Counted from the first letter of the stretch, positions 1-7,551 are shown. The stretch: 8,617 nucleotides of DNA from Putridiphycobacter sp965367695 (GCA_965367695.1 CBDUKB010000124.1:1-8617); one strand, 5' to 3'. Made by a program: numbers and translations. The notes: generated by a model from the sequence alone, not told the origin.

Positions 1-1039
1 TTCTAGGGTCATTGTCTTCCAATCCTAGTTTTCGAGTACAAGCCAATACTTGTGCAGCAAATGCCTCGTTGATTTCAATAATGTCCATATCGTCTATGGT
101 CAATCCAGCTCTTTTTAAAGCTTTTTCCGAAGCATAAACAGGACCAATTCCCATAATTCTTGGTTCAACTCCTGCAACAGCTGCTGAAACAATTCTGGCC
201 ATAGGCTTTAAGTTATGATTCTTCAATGCATCTTCAGAAGCAACAATTAATGCTACTGCACCATCATTCAGACCAGATGCATTTCCAGCAGTAACTGATC
301 CTCCATCACGCTTAAAAGCGGGTCTGAGTTTACCTAATATTTCTAGGGTAGTGCTAGGCTTAATAAATTCGTCTTGATCGAATACAATGGGGTCTTTTTT
401 TCTCTGAGGTATGAGCACAGGTACAATTTCCTCAGCAAAACGTCCAGCCGCTTGTGCTCTAGTTGCTTTTTGTTGACTCCATAGTGAAAATTCATCTTGT
501 GAATCACGGGAAATTTGATACATTTCCACTAAATTTTCAGCTGTTTCTCCCATACCATGTGTACCGAATAATTCTTTCATTTTCGGGTTCACAAAACGCC
601 ATCCAAAACTTGAATCATGCATTTCTGAATCTCTTCCGAATGGTTTAGATGCTTTTGAAATTACCCAGGGACCTCTTGTCATGTTTTCGACCCCACCTGA
701 AATATAAATTTCACCTGCTCCGTCTTTGATAGCCCTGGCAGCGTTAATAGTTGAAGCCATCCCTGATGCACATAAGCGATTTACAGTTTCTGCGCCTGCT
801 GTGAAAGGAATACCAGCTAACAATGAACTCATTCGAGCCACATTTCGATTATCTTCACCAGCCTGGTTTGCACAGCCAAAAATTACATCCTCAATTAATT
901 TTGGATCAATATTAGGTTGTTTTTCTAATACTGCTTTCATCACTATTGCACCCAAATCATCTGGTCGAACTGCTGACAATGTTCCTCCAAAATTTCCAAT
1001 TGCTGTTCTTACAGCATCAACTATATATACTTGTTTCAT
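1..1039 (-). CDS. pcaF: 3-oxoadipyl-CoA / acetyl-CoA acyltransferase (thiolase), 3' end cut by window
   Basis: Thiolase-family enzyme that cleaves a 3-ketoacyl-CoA with CoA. The 346 visible residues begin MKQVYIVDAVRTAIG and contain the nucleophile motif VNRLCASGM with the catalytic Cys at about residue 90, ISGGVENMTRGP (113-124), the CoA-loop region TAGNASGLNDGA (250-261) and NEAFAAQ (324-330). GCANQAGEDNRNVARM (55-70) and GWRFVNP (146-152) are the segments that make it look like PcaF/PaaJ, the last step of the beta-ketoadipate and phenylacetate pathways, rather than a generic acetoacetyl-CoA thiolase. A family member is about 400 residues, so some 55 residues are missing, including the GHP histidine and the second Cys motif. 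The ATG at 1037-1039 gives the expected N-terminus. No other aromatic catabolism gene is visible, so the substrate is uncertain: thiolase is sure, the PcaF subtype is likely. No Shine-Dalgarno is visible. Confidence 0.9.
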   Translation of the reverse strand, partial: MKQVYIVDAVRTAIGNFGGTLSAVRPDDLGAIVMKAVLEKQPNIDPKLIEDVIFGCANQAGEDNRNVARMSSLLAGIPFTAGAETVNRLCASGMASTINAARAIKDGAGEIYISGGVENMTRGPWVISKASKPFGRDSEMHDSSFGWRFVNPKMKELFGTHGMGETAENLVEMYQISRDSQDEFSLWSQQKATRAQAAGRFAEEIVPVLIPQRKKDPIVFDQDEFIKPSTTLEILGKLRPAFKRDGGSVTAGNASGLNDGAVALIVASEDALKNHNLKPMARIVSAAVAGVEPRIMGIGPVYASEKALKRAGLTIDDMDIIEINEAFAAQVLACTRKLGLEDNDPR

Positions 1040-1082
1040 CTTAATCTTTGAAATATCTACTATTAAACTATTAATAGTCTTG

Positions 1083-1090
1083 CAAATTTA
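1083..1090 (-). promoter_or_regulatory. Candidate -7 element TAAATTTG for the thiolase gene
   Basis: Read on the minus strand, the bases are TAAATTTG, an exact match to the Bacteroidota -7 consensus TAnnTTTG. Transcription would start near 1076-1078, giving a leader of about 37-39 nt before the ATG at 1039. I find no TTG at the usual 17-23 nt upstream, so this is a motif match only. Confidence 0.35.
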
Positions 1091-1091
1091 A

Positions 1092-1099
1092 TAAGTTTG
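1092..1099 (+). promoter_or_regulatory. Candidate -7 element TAAGTTTG for the GT39/DUF2520 unit
   Basis: TAAGTTTG matches TAnnTTTG and lies only 11 nt before the ATG at 1111. A start site 5-7 nt downstream would leave a leader of about 4-8 nt, almost leaderless. A TTA at 1071-1073, 18 nt upstream, is only a partial match to the -33 TTG. The same ten bases AATAAGTTTG recur at 7575-7584 before another plus-strand gene, which supports the call modestly. Confidence 0.35.
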
Positions 1100-1110
1100 G
1101 AACAGATTTT

Positions 1111-2511
1111 ATGGATATTAAGGATAGAAATATTATTATTTTATTAATGTTGTTGCAACTTGTCATCACATTACCATTTATTAATTCATTTCCCATTGCA
1201 TTAGATGAACCTTTTTCTATTTTTTATGCCCAACAGGATATCAATGAATTTTTGCCTGTAATTAACCAAGGAAATAATTCTCCTTTACATTTTATACTCT
1301 TACATTTTTGGATTAAGCTATTTGGTATCTCACCAGTTGCAGTTCGTTCTTTGTCTGTCTTGCTGTCATTAATCATTATACCAGTCTTGTTTAAATTAGC
1401 TAAAAAAATTACTAACCAAAAATGGGCAGTATTGACTATTGCTTTGTTTATTTTTTCTAAATTCCTTCACCTTCATGCACTTGAAGGCAGAATGTACATG
1501 CTTTTTATTTTATTATTCGTATCGATAGTAAGCTTATTATATCAAATTATAATTGAAGGAAAAAATAAATTCATTTGGCTAATCATTATCAATGTCCTCC
1601 TTTTCTATACACATTACCTGGCATTTTTCGTTTTTATTTCCGAAGCCATAATTTTACTTGCTTATTGGAGAAAAGTGCTGGTATATTGGAAAACAATGCT
1701 CTTAGGGTTTTTGTTATTTGTAGTTGCTACCATTCCAGGACTGATGGTGCTTTTTAAAAGAATTCATACTGGTGCAACAAATGATTCTTGGGTTCCAAAA
1801 CCACACATTTCTGAGCTCTATGGGAATGTCTTGCGGTTTTTCAATGGCACACTAATTTTTCTAATCACTTGTATTTTATTACTGACATTATTCTTTATAA
1901 AAAAGCCTAAATTGAAAGGACTCATCCTGTTTACCCAAGCGTTTAAATTATTAGTTGTCATATTTTTAGTCAATTATATTGGCATGTATTTATTTTCAGT
2001 TTTTATTCAACCTGTATTTATCGACCGCTATTTGCTTTTTACTATCATTCCAATGTTCTTAATATTCACTTACTTAGGGTTTAAAGTGTTTGGAGACATG
2101 CCTTGGCTATATATTTTAATATTAGGAGTGCCCTTTGTTTTCAATGTAAAGTTTGTGCCAAAGACTAATAGAAGTCCAGACAAAATTGCGGCAATTTTGT
2201 CAGCAGAAAATAAATTAAACGTGACCAAATACATTGCACCTCCTTGGATTAATTTGTCTATCATGTATCACTACAATCAAAGTAATTTCAGTGATTACAA
2301 AAACTATCAAGAGAATGCCTTACCTGAAATTTATGGATTAGAGGAAATTAATGCCCTTGAAAATTTTATTTTTGTAAATTCAAGAGAAGGTTATATTAAA
2401 ACTAAAGAGCAAGTAGTGTTATATTTTAGGGAATCTCATTACCTTTCCGAATATCATTTTTTAAATGATTTATATGATATTTATTATTTTAAATTAAATG
2501 AAGATCAATAG
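1111..2511 (+). CDS. GT39-type integral membrane glycosyltransferase (ArnT/PMT-like)
   Basis: A 466-residue polytopic membrane protein, probably a GT-C glycosyltransferase that moves a sugar from a polyprenyl-phosphate donor on the periplasmic face. After the first membrane helix (about 8-26) comes the loop motif ALDEPFSIFYAQ with Asp32-Glu33, the acidic pair expected of the catalytic loop. GNNSPLHFILLHFW (54-67) matches the family's NxPLxxxLLHxW segment. LEGRMYML (124-131) and FIDRYLLFTIIP (303-314) also resemble conserved positions. Roughly ten hydrophobic helices run to about residue 347, followed by a soluble tail of about 120 residues. The ATG at 1111 keeps helix 1 whole; a later in-frame ATG (Met13, position 1147) would shorten it. 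The gene overlaps the next by 14 nt. Acceptor and donor are not predictable; lipid, glycan or protein glycosylation are all possible. Confidence 0.8.
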   Translation: MDIKDRNIIILLMLLQLVITLPFINSFPIALDEPFSIFYAQQDINEFLPVINQGNNSPLHFILLHFWIKLFGISPVAVRSLSVLLSLIIIPVLFKLAKKITNQKWAVLTIALFIFSKFLHLHALEGRMYMLFILLFVSIVSLLYQIIIEGKNKFIWLIIINVLLFYTHYLAFFVFISEAIILLAYWRKVLVYWKTMLLGFLLFVVATIPGLMVLFKRIHTGATNDSWVPKPHISELYGNVLRFFNGTLIFLITCILLLTLFFIKKPKLKGLILFTQAFKLLVVIFLVNYIGMYLFSVFIQPVFIDRYLLFTIIPMFLIFTYLGFKVFGDMPWLYILILGVPFVFNVKFVPKTNRSPDKIAAILSAENKLNVTKYIAPPWINLSIMYHYNQSNFSDYKNYQENALPEIYGLEEINALENFIFVNSREGYIKTKEQVVLYFRESHYLSEYHFLNDLYDIYYFKLNEDQ

Positions 2512-3268
2512 AATTTCAATATTAGGCGCGGGAAATGTATCCAGCAATTTGGCAAGTTCCTTTCATAATGCAGGTGTCAAAATAATTGATATCTATTCTA
2601 AAAATATCATGAATGCCAAAAAACTAGCAGAAGTTGTTCAAGCCAACCCAATTGATGATGTAAAGAAATTAAACTTAAATATCGATTTACTGATTGTTGC
2701 AGTAAAAGATGAGGCTATCGAATATTTGCAAGAGGCAATTCCTGATGAAATACCTATTGTACACACCTCTGGTTCAATTCCAATTGCAGTCTTTAATAAT
2801 AAAACTAACTGTGGTATTTTATATCCTTTGCAAACATTTACCAAAGGAAAAATAATTGATATTAAAGCGGTACCATTTCTAATCGAAACTAATAATGATA
2901 GTTTCGAATTAGACTTGATAGAGTTTGTTCAGGCAACTTTATCTAGTAATGTTCGAAAAGCAAATTCTGAAATTAGAAGTGAAATACATTTAGCAGCTGT
3001 TTTTGCAAATAATTTTACAACAGAACTATTACTAATCGCGCAAGATATACTTGCAAAATCAGAAATTGAGCTAGATATTTTACGACCATTGATGTTGGAA
3101 ACAATTGATAAATCCTTTCAAATCGGCCCTCGTAAATCCCTTACTGGTCCAGCAATTAGAAATGATAGGGTAGTTATGAATAAACATTTAAAACGCATTG
3201 ATGATGATGATATAGCCCAATTATACCTATTGATATCATCCTTAATTCAAAAAAATATCAAGACTTAA
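2498..3268 (+). CDS. Rossmann-like and DUF2520 domain protein (predicted NAD(P)-binding reductase)
   Basis: This 256-residue protein has the two-domain form of the DUF2520 family. The N-terminal Rossmann-like domain opens with RISILGAGNVSSNLA, a GxGNV dinucleotide-binding loop at 10-14, and continues with NIDLLIVAVKDEAI (61-74) and VHTSGSIP (88-95). The C-terminal helical domain has CGILYPLQTFT (105-115), HLAAVFANNFTTELL (164-178) and LTGPAIRND (215-223), typical conserved positions. The fold resembles pyrroline-5-carboxylate and ketopantoate reductases, but the substrate is unknown and it should not be called ProC. Its ATG lies inside the glycosyltransferase gene (14-nt overlap), suggesting coupled translation. 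Its stop TAA at 3266-3268 lies inside the 3' end of the convergent secreted-protein gene. The family is often found in Bacteroidota; I infer an oxidoreductase role. Confidence 0.85.
   Translation: MKINRISILGAGNVSSNLASSFHNAGVKIIDIYSKNIMNAKKLAEVVQANPIDDVKKLNLNIDLLIVAVKDEAIEYLQEAIPDEIPIVHTSGSIPIAVFNNKTNCGILYPLQTFTKGKIIDIKAVPFLIETNNDSFELDLIEFVQATLSSNVRKANSEIRSEIHLAAVFANNFTTELLLIAQDILAKSEIELDILRPLMLETIDKSFQIGPRKSLTGPAIRNDRVVMNKHLKRIDDDDIAQLYLLISSLIQKNIKT
3258..3268. other. Convergent 3' overlap of DUF2520 and secreted-propeller genes
   Basis: The plus-strand TAA (3266-3268) and the minus-strand TGA (3260-3258) lie in opposite strands over a shared 11-bp stretch. There is no room for a dedicated terminator; any terminator would lie inside the opposite coding region. 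I see no hairpin plus T-run here. Confidence 0.8.
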
Positions 3269-4733
3269 TAATCTTCACTTGTTTATTAAAGTCACCTTGC
3301 GTAATATTTATAATATAAAGTCCACTATTAATTTCACTCATATCAATTATTTTAGAATTGTTCGTTTGAAGAATTAAACGTCCACTTAAATCAAATACTT
3401 GAACTGTAAATACGCCTTGTAAACCTTCGATATTAACCAGGTTGCTTACCAATGTTGGATATACCTTCAGTTTCTCATTTAATTCATTTGGTTCATCTAT
3501 GGACAAAGTGATGATATCACTGGTCAATTCAGTGGTAACAGTAATGTTGCCAGTAGTATTATTCTTATCAATTTTTAAAATAAAGATATTGTTTCCGCCA
3601 CTTGACATAAATTTTGTATTACCAATCCCTATATAACCTTTATCATAAGTGTTATAAAAAGCTGTTACTTCTTCATCACCAGCGACACCAAAATTATTGA
3701 TATAACTCGCTTGGTAATAATTATTGAGCAGCCTTCCTACAAAAGCATCTTTTTTGAAGTCAGTAGTTGCATAACCAAAAGATTTTGTTGAACCTGCATA
3801 ATAAATATTATCTTGATAATCCACTGCAATTCCATTCGCAATTTCAAATTCATGTGACCCTCCTGTCATTGATGTATCAGCAAGTAAGGAACCGTCATCA
3901 TTCATGTTGTATATCCAAAAATCACCTAAGTAACCAGTTTGGTCATAATAGTAATGTCGGGTTCCGCCTAAAAAATACTCTCCATTTTGATTCGAAGTGA
4001 TAGAGGTAAAATAATCTTCTCTTTCCATTCCGGCAACCTTTGTCCATCCCAATGTGCCATCAATGTGATACTTTAATATAATGCCGTCGGTCATGCCAGC
4101 CCCAAATGATTTTGTACCACCAACTACTACCAACGAATCACCATCCAGTAATACTGCATTTGCATAATCTTCTTGGGTACCACCATAAGTTCTAGTCCAA
4201 AGTGTGTCTCCGTTGGCAGTTGTTCTCACAATATAAATATCGTTGTTACCAGCACCGTAAGAATAGGTCTCTCCAACTATGACATAGCCGTTATCAGGTA
4301 ATTGCACCATATCATACGCTTTGTCCCAATCGGAACCCCCATAGGTTTTGGTAAATTGTGGAACACCAACATCATTAGTTTTTACAAAATAAAAATCAAA
4401 GCCCCCAGCACCAAAACTGTTAGTAAATCCACTTACTGCATATCCACCGTTCGCACTAGGTAAAACAGCTTCTCCCCAGTCGGATCCAGGACCTCCATAA
4501 TTGTATGACCATTTAAAATTACCCAATGAATCTACTTTTAATAAAAATGCATCAGCATTCCCAGAAGTAAAACTGCTTGAAGACCCGGTGGCAATATAAC
4601 CTGTGTCGAGGTCTTGTTTAATATCCCTTCCATAATCATAACCATTGTTACCGTATGATTTTATAAAGTAAATGTTTTGGGCAGTTAACCCTAAATTCAA
4701 AAAAGTGAAAATTAGTAAGATGAAGTTTTTCAT
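3258..4733 (-). CDS. T9SS-secreted seven-repeat beta-propeller-like protein with type A sorting domain
   Basis: A 491-residue secreted protein. Residues 1-19 are a signal peptide (basic N-terminus, hydrophobic core, LTAQ end). Residues about 22-390 hold seven repeats of the form YGG-x(n)-D-x(n)-GY-x(n)-G-x-T-x-SFGAG-x(n)-D-x(3)-K. The first four Y/G starts are exactly 52 residues apart (Tyr27, 79, 131, 183); the later three are more diverged (around 233, 290 and 348). Seven repeats suggest a closed seven-bladed propeller. Residues about 419-491 form the T9SS C-terminal domain: KVYPTLVSNLVNI, VQVFDLSGRLI, IDMSEINSGLYIINI and KQVKIIKS. This tail directs export across the outer membrane and release or anchoring at the surface. 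The usual YPNP motif is YPTL here. It is the last gene of the minus-strand trio, 5 nt after the barrel gene. Ligand and function are unknown; adhesion or substrate binding is a guess. Confidence 0.85.
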   Translation of the reverse strand: MKNFILLIFTFLNLGLTAQNIYFIKSYGNNGYDYGRDIKQDLDTGYIATGSSSSFTSGNADAFLLKVDSLGNFKWSYNYGGPGSDWGEAVLPSANGGYAVSGFTNSFGAGGFDFYFVKTNDVGVPQFTKTYGGSDWDKAYDMVQLPDNGYVIVGETYSYGAGNNDIYIVRTTANGDTLWTRTYGGTQEDYANAVLLDGDSLVVVGGTKSFGAGMTDGIILKYHIDGTLGWTKVAGMEREDYFTSITSNQNGEYFLGGTRHYYYDQTGYLGDFWIYNMNDDGSLLADTSMTGGSHEFEIANGIAVDYQDNIYYAGSTKSFGYATTDFKKDAFVGRLLNNYYQASYINNFGVAGDEEVTAFYNTYDKGYIGIGNTKFMSSGGNNIFILKIDKNNTTGNITVTTELTSDIITLSIDEPNELNEKLKVYPTLVSNLVNIEGLQGVFTVQVFDLSGRLILQTNNSKIIDMSEINSGLYIINITQGDFNKQVKIIKS

Positions 4734-4738
4734 TTTAA

Positions 4739-5974
4739 TTAAAGTTTTAAAGAAAGGCTAAAGTTGAGACTTTTTCCTTTTCCAATTTGATTGGAAGTAG
4801 TTCCTACTAAATCAAGGGTGCTTAATCCTATAAATAATTTATCATTCAAATATAAATTGGCATTCAAAGCCATTCTGAAAGTACCAAATCCTCCAAATAT
4901 TAATTTTGAAGAAAAGCTAAGTAGGGCATTGGGTTGATAGTAAACTCCAGCATATACTAAGGGTCTATAATCTGGAATTAATATCGATTTAAAGCCAAAA
5001 GTAGATTGCCATTTTTGAGTCAAACTATACACGGGGACTTTGTGAATCATGATGTGAATGGGTAATCCTTCTCTCAATGCACCATTTCTTCGGTATACGC
5101 CAATGGAGTCTGCAATATCATCAATTGATGATTCACTGTAATAATCAATTTTATTATAAGGTACACCATCATATGTAATACTGCTGTCCAAATAATAAGC
5201 ACTCGTCTTATTGTTCCAAAAAACTGTTCCAATGTTTCCTAAATTAAAGTTGATGATGTGTCGTTTTTCACTTTTTGTTTTGATCATAAAATTATGATTC
5301 AATTCCAATGCAAAACCAAAACCATTTGCGGTCAAATAACTTGAGCTTGTATCATGCGCCGTATTGACAAAAGAAGAACTGGTTTCGAAATACATGGCGT
5401 CTTGAGTGGTAGTAGTATGAAAATAAGTTGCTCCCGTTCTTAGGTTAATCGACCGGTTTCCAACAATAAATCCAAGTTTTAAATAAGAAAAAGTTCGCTT
5501 ATCGTATAAACCAATACTATAGTTTTGATAATGCATGTATTGTAAATGGGTATATGAAAAATCCAAAGTATCACCCAAACTCTCGGCATTTCCTTTAAAA
5601 ATAAGGTCAAACAATTGAGGTTTATAGTTCCCTGAAAGAAAATGATTATCACTCATTGAAAAGGTGACCCCAAGGTTGTTGTTGTTTTTTAGTAAACTGC
5701 CTTCATAAAAACTAATTTCTTGTCTTATTTCGGCTCCTAAAGCATTGAACTTTTTTTGTGGATTATTATTTATGATTTCAGGACTGATATTGCCGCCTTT
5801 GATAAACTTAGAAGTAAAATCGTTTTTTAAACCGGTACTGTTAAAAGTATTTCTACTTCCTATTTGAAGCAATCGATTATTTGATATGCTATCCATGTAC
5901 ACAAAATCTAAATGTTGCGAAAAACCAGCATGCACAATTAATAATAATAGTAAGGTTGTGTATATTTTTCTCAT
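4739..5974 (-). CDS. DUF5723-like outer-membrane beta-barrel protein
   Basis: A 411-residue protein with a signal peptide, MRKIYTTLLLLLIVHAGFSQ, cleaved near residue 20. The rest alternates polar and hydrophobic residues as in transmembrane beta-strands, and the chain ends in the strand KSLNFSLSLKL, as many outer-membrane barrels do. NLGVTFSMSDNHFLSG (100-115), QLFDLIFKGN (120-129), NYSIGLYDKRTFSYLKLGFIVG (151-172, read as two strands) and YLNDKLFIGLSTLDL near the C-terminus follow the DUF5723 pattern of a normal barrel with a Phe/Asp-Leu-Ile-x-x-Gly-Asn turn; I recognise the family from memory and did not search it. Its ATG shares one base with the stop of the upstream lipoprotein gene (TAATG), and the secreted propeller gene follows after 5 nt. 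This suggests one transcript and related surface roles. No transport or enzymatic motif is visible, so its job is unknown. Confidence 0.7.
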   Translation of the reverse strand: MRKIYTTLLLLLIVHAGFSQHLDFVYMDSISNNRLLQIGSRNTFNSTGLKNDFTSKFIKGGNISPEIINNNPQKKFNALGAEIRQEISFYEGSLLKNNNNLGVTFSMSDNHFLSGNYKPQLFDLIFKGNAESLGDTLDFSYTHLQYMHYQNYSIGLYDKRTFSYLKLGFIVGNRSINLRTGATYFHTTTTQDAMYFETSSSFVNTAHDTSSSYLTANGFGFALELNHNFMIKTKSEKRHIINFNLGNIGTVFWNNKTSAYYLDSSITYDGVPYNKIDYYSESSIDDIADSIGVYRRNGALREGLPIHIMIHKVPVYSLTQKWQSTFGFKSILIPDYRPLVYAGVYYQPNALLSFSSKLIFGGFGTFRMALNANLYLNDKLFIGLSTLDLVGTTSNQIGKGKSLNFSLSLKL

Positions 5975-5976
5975 TA
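5972..5976 (-). promoter_or_regulatory. TAATG stop/start overlap coupling lipoprotein and barrel genes
   Basis: On the minus strand the lipoprotein's TAA and the barrel gene's ATG share one A, giving TAATG. Such one-base overlaps usually allow terminating ribosomes to re-initiate, linking the amounts of the two proteins. No Shine-Dalgarno precedes it, which is normal in this phylum. Confidence 0.7.
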
Positions 5977-7533
5977 AATAGCTAGTTTTAAGTTTAAATT
6001 AGACAATAATTTGAAATCAAAATAATCGTCGATATTCACTTTAACATTAGAATTGTTGTAAGTGTTTAAAAATACCGCTATGGACATTTTTTCAGCTGCT
6101 GCTAAATTAGCTAATTGTGTATTTGTAAAATGATATTTTACCGAAGACTTGATGGGTGAGTTTGTGTTGGTATTGGCATCAAAAAGTGCGCTTAAAATTG
6201 CAGCATCTCCTATAATACTATCCAATACTTCCCCTGTTGCTGAATGCAAGTATAATTTCGTCAAACCAGAAATAGGATAGGCATTTTCATATTGTAATTC
6301 AATGGTACCATCTTCAAGCGCTTGAGGAATGTCAAAATTCACATCAAAAGTATCTCTCAAACTAAAATTATTTAAACTAAAGGACAAAGGTAACTCACCA
6401 TCCAACATGAGGTTGATTCTGGAGTTTGGAAAGAATTGATCAGTTCCATTGCCAATATTGCCATATGGGTTTATTTTTAATTCATAACCAAAACCTAATG
6501 AGTCCGGTAAGTTGACGATAAATGGAATAATATTTGAATTAAAGCTATTCAGTGAAATTAAATAATTAGATGCTGTATAATCATATAAGCCGCCAGTTGC
6601 AGGATTCAAATTGATGAATTGATTTAACAAAGGGAAATTTAACAAAACAGATTGATCAGTTACCGTGTTCTTTCCTATAATGTTTGTGACTTTTGATTGA
6701 GCAATGATGTCAAATCCATTTTGAATGTTTAAATCCATTCGAATCGAATCGAGCATAATGTCACCTGCTAATTTTTTTATTTGTGGAAATTTATAATCCA
6801 CTTGATCAGACAAATCATATTGGCCAAAATAACCTTTGGCATATTTGGGCTTCAAACCGGCAAAGGACAATGACAATAAAACAGTATCTTGATCAGTAAC
6901 CGTGAACGTCCCAGAAGTTTCATTCGAACTCATGATAAAATCAGCTGTTAAGTTATTCGACAAGTCCCCGTTTGCTCCTGTCAAATCAAATTCATAATTT
7001 TTCAAATCAAAAGTATCTCTTACAACATAAGGATTTGCAACAGTTCCTGGCTCTAAATAATAAACTTGATTGAATTGCACACCATTTGCGTCTTTTACTT
7101 TTGGAAAAATAAACTCGGCTTTTGTTTTTCCAGGCCAAGGAGATGAAACTTCAATGAAGCCCATGCCTTCTGAAATAATCACTTTCTTTAATTGGACTTG
7201 ACCTAAATCGTATAATTGATCAATGCCCGGATTGGCAATGGTATTTCCAGGAGATAAAGTTATGGCAGGAAAACCAATGGCCGATTTTGTTACCAAAGAA
7301 GTGTCAGGTAGTTTAATTAATGTGTCAATTCTAAAGGAATAAACCGTATCGTTAAATATTAATGAACCAAAGCCTTCATCATTCACTTTAGAATTATCTG
7401 GTAATAAATCCTCAATTGTAAGTCTGCCTTTAATTAAAGGGGCTGCCCAGTTTGAAGACCAAGTGGTTGGTTCTTTTTTACAGGCACTAAATACCATTAA
7501 AAACAAAATCAATAAGGAGAGGATTTTATACAT
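5974..7533 (-). CDS. Uncharacterised lipoprotein, first gene of the envelope trio
   Basis: A 519-residue lipoprotein of unknown function. MYKILSLLILFLMVFSACKKEP is a type II signal: the hydrophobic core ends in the lipobox FSAC, with Cys18 the expected lipidated residue, followed by KK as is common in Bacteroidota lipoproteins. The mature part begins WSSNWAAPLIKGRLTIEDLLPDN and is beta-rich throughout, with no cysteine-rich, protease or binding motif I recognise. It ends DYFDFKLLSNLNLKLAI, again beta-like. An extended beta-sandwich surface protein is plausible. The ATG at 7531-7533 is chosen because it opens the complete lipoprotein signal. Its stop overlaps the barrel gene's start by one base. 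It is transcribed away from the DUF6495 gene across an 82-nt gap. I see no confident promoter for it; a one-mismatch TACTTTCG lies at 7568-7561 but lacks a -33 partner. Confidence 0.85.
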   Translation of the reverse strand: MYKILSLLILFLMVFSACKKEPTTWSSNWAAPLIKGRLTIEDLLPDNSKVNDEGFGSLIFNDTVYSFRIDTLIKLPDTSLVTKSAIGFPAITLSPGNTIANPGIDQLYDLGQVQLKKVIISEGMGFIEVSSPWPGKTKAEFIFPKVKDANGVQFNQVYYLEPGTVANPYVVRDTFDLKNYEFDLTGANGDLSNNLTADFIMSSNETSGTFTVTDQDTVLLSLSFAGLKPKYAKGYFGQYDLSDQVDYKFPQIKKLAGDIMLDSIRMDLNIQNGFDIIAQSKVTNIIGKNTVTDQSVLLNFPLLNQFINLNPATGGLYDYTASNYLISLNSFNSNIIPFIVNLPDSLGFGYELKINPYGNIGNGTDQFFPNSRINLMLDGELPLSFSLNNFSLRDTFDVNFDIPQALEDGTIELQYENAYPISGLTKLYLHSATGEVLDSIIGDAAILSALFDANTNTNSPIKSSVKYHFTNTQLANLAAAEKMSIAVFLNTYNNSNVKVNIDDYFDFKLLSNLNLKLAI

Positions 7534-7551
7534 AGGGTGTAATTTATTCTA

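Larger units (their letters stand above)
1083..1099. repeat. 17-bp near-palindrome holding back-to-back -7 elements
   Basis: The sequence CAAATTTAATAAGTTTG pairs with its own reverse complement at 7 of 8 arm positions; only position 5 against its partner fails. It lies in the 71-bp gap between the divergent thiolase and glycosyltransferase genes. The symmetry follows from one TAnnTTTG element on each strand, but it could also be an operator for one regulator of both genes. The arms are AT-rich and short, so chance is possible. Confidence 0.4.

Noticed and set aside
463..648. Short plus-strand open frame inside the thiolase region
   Set aside because: Antisense shadow of the thiolase gene with no family resemblance.
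726..1091. Plus-strand open frame of 121 codons
   Set aside because: It lies antisense to the clearly coding thiolase, has no recognisable domain, and runs into the intergenic promoter region.
1575..1757. Alternative-frame open reading frame inside the glycosyltransferase
   Set aside because: Sits wholly within a well-supported coding region in another frame.
2070..2264. Minus-strand open frame opposite the glycosyltransferase tail
   Set aside because: Antisense shadow; no signal or domain.
2638..2844. Minus-strand open frame opposite DUF2520
   Set aside because: Antisense shadow of a conserved gene.
2498..3268. Pyrroline-5-carboxylate reductase (proC)
   Set aside because: The Rossmann start is similar, but the C-terminal HLAAVFANNF and LTGPAIRND segments fit DUF2520 instead.
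3442..4000. Two plus-strand open frames opposite the secreted propeller gene
   Set aside because: Antisense to a repeat protein with strong signal and sorting domains; neither has a recognisable product.
3258..4733. PQQ-type or WD40 propeller identity for the secreted protein
   Set aside because: The repeats carry YGG and SFGAG motifs, not the Trp-docking or GH/WD motifs of those families.
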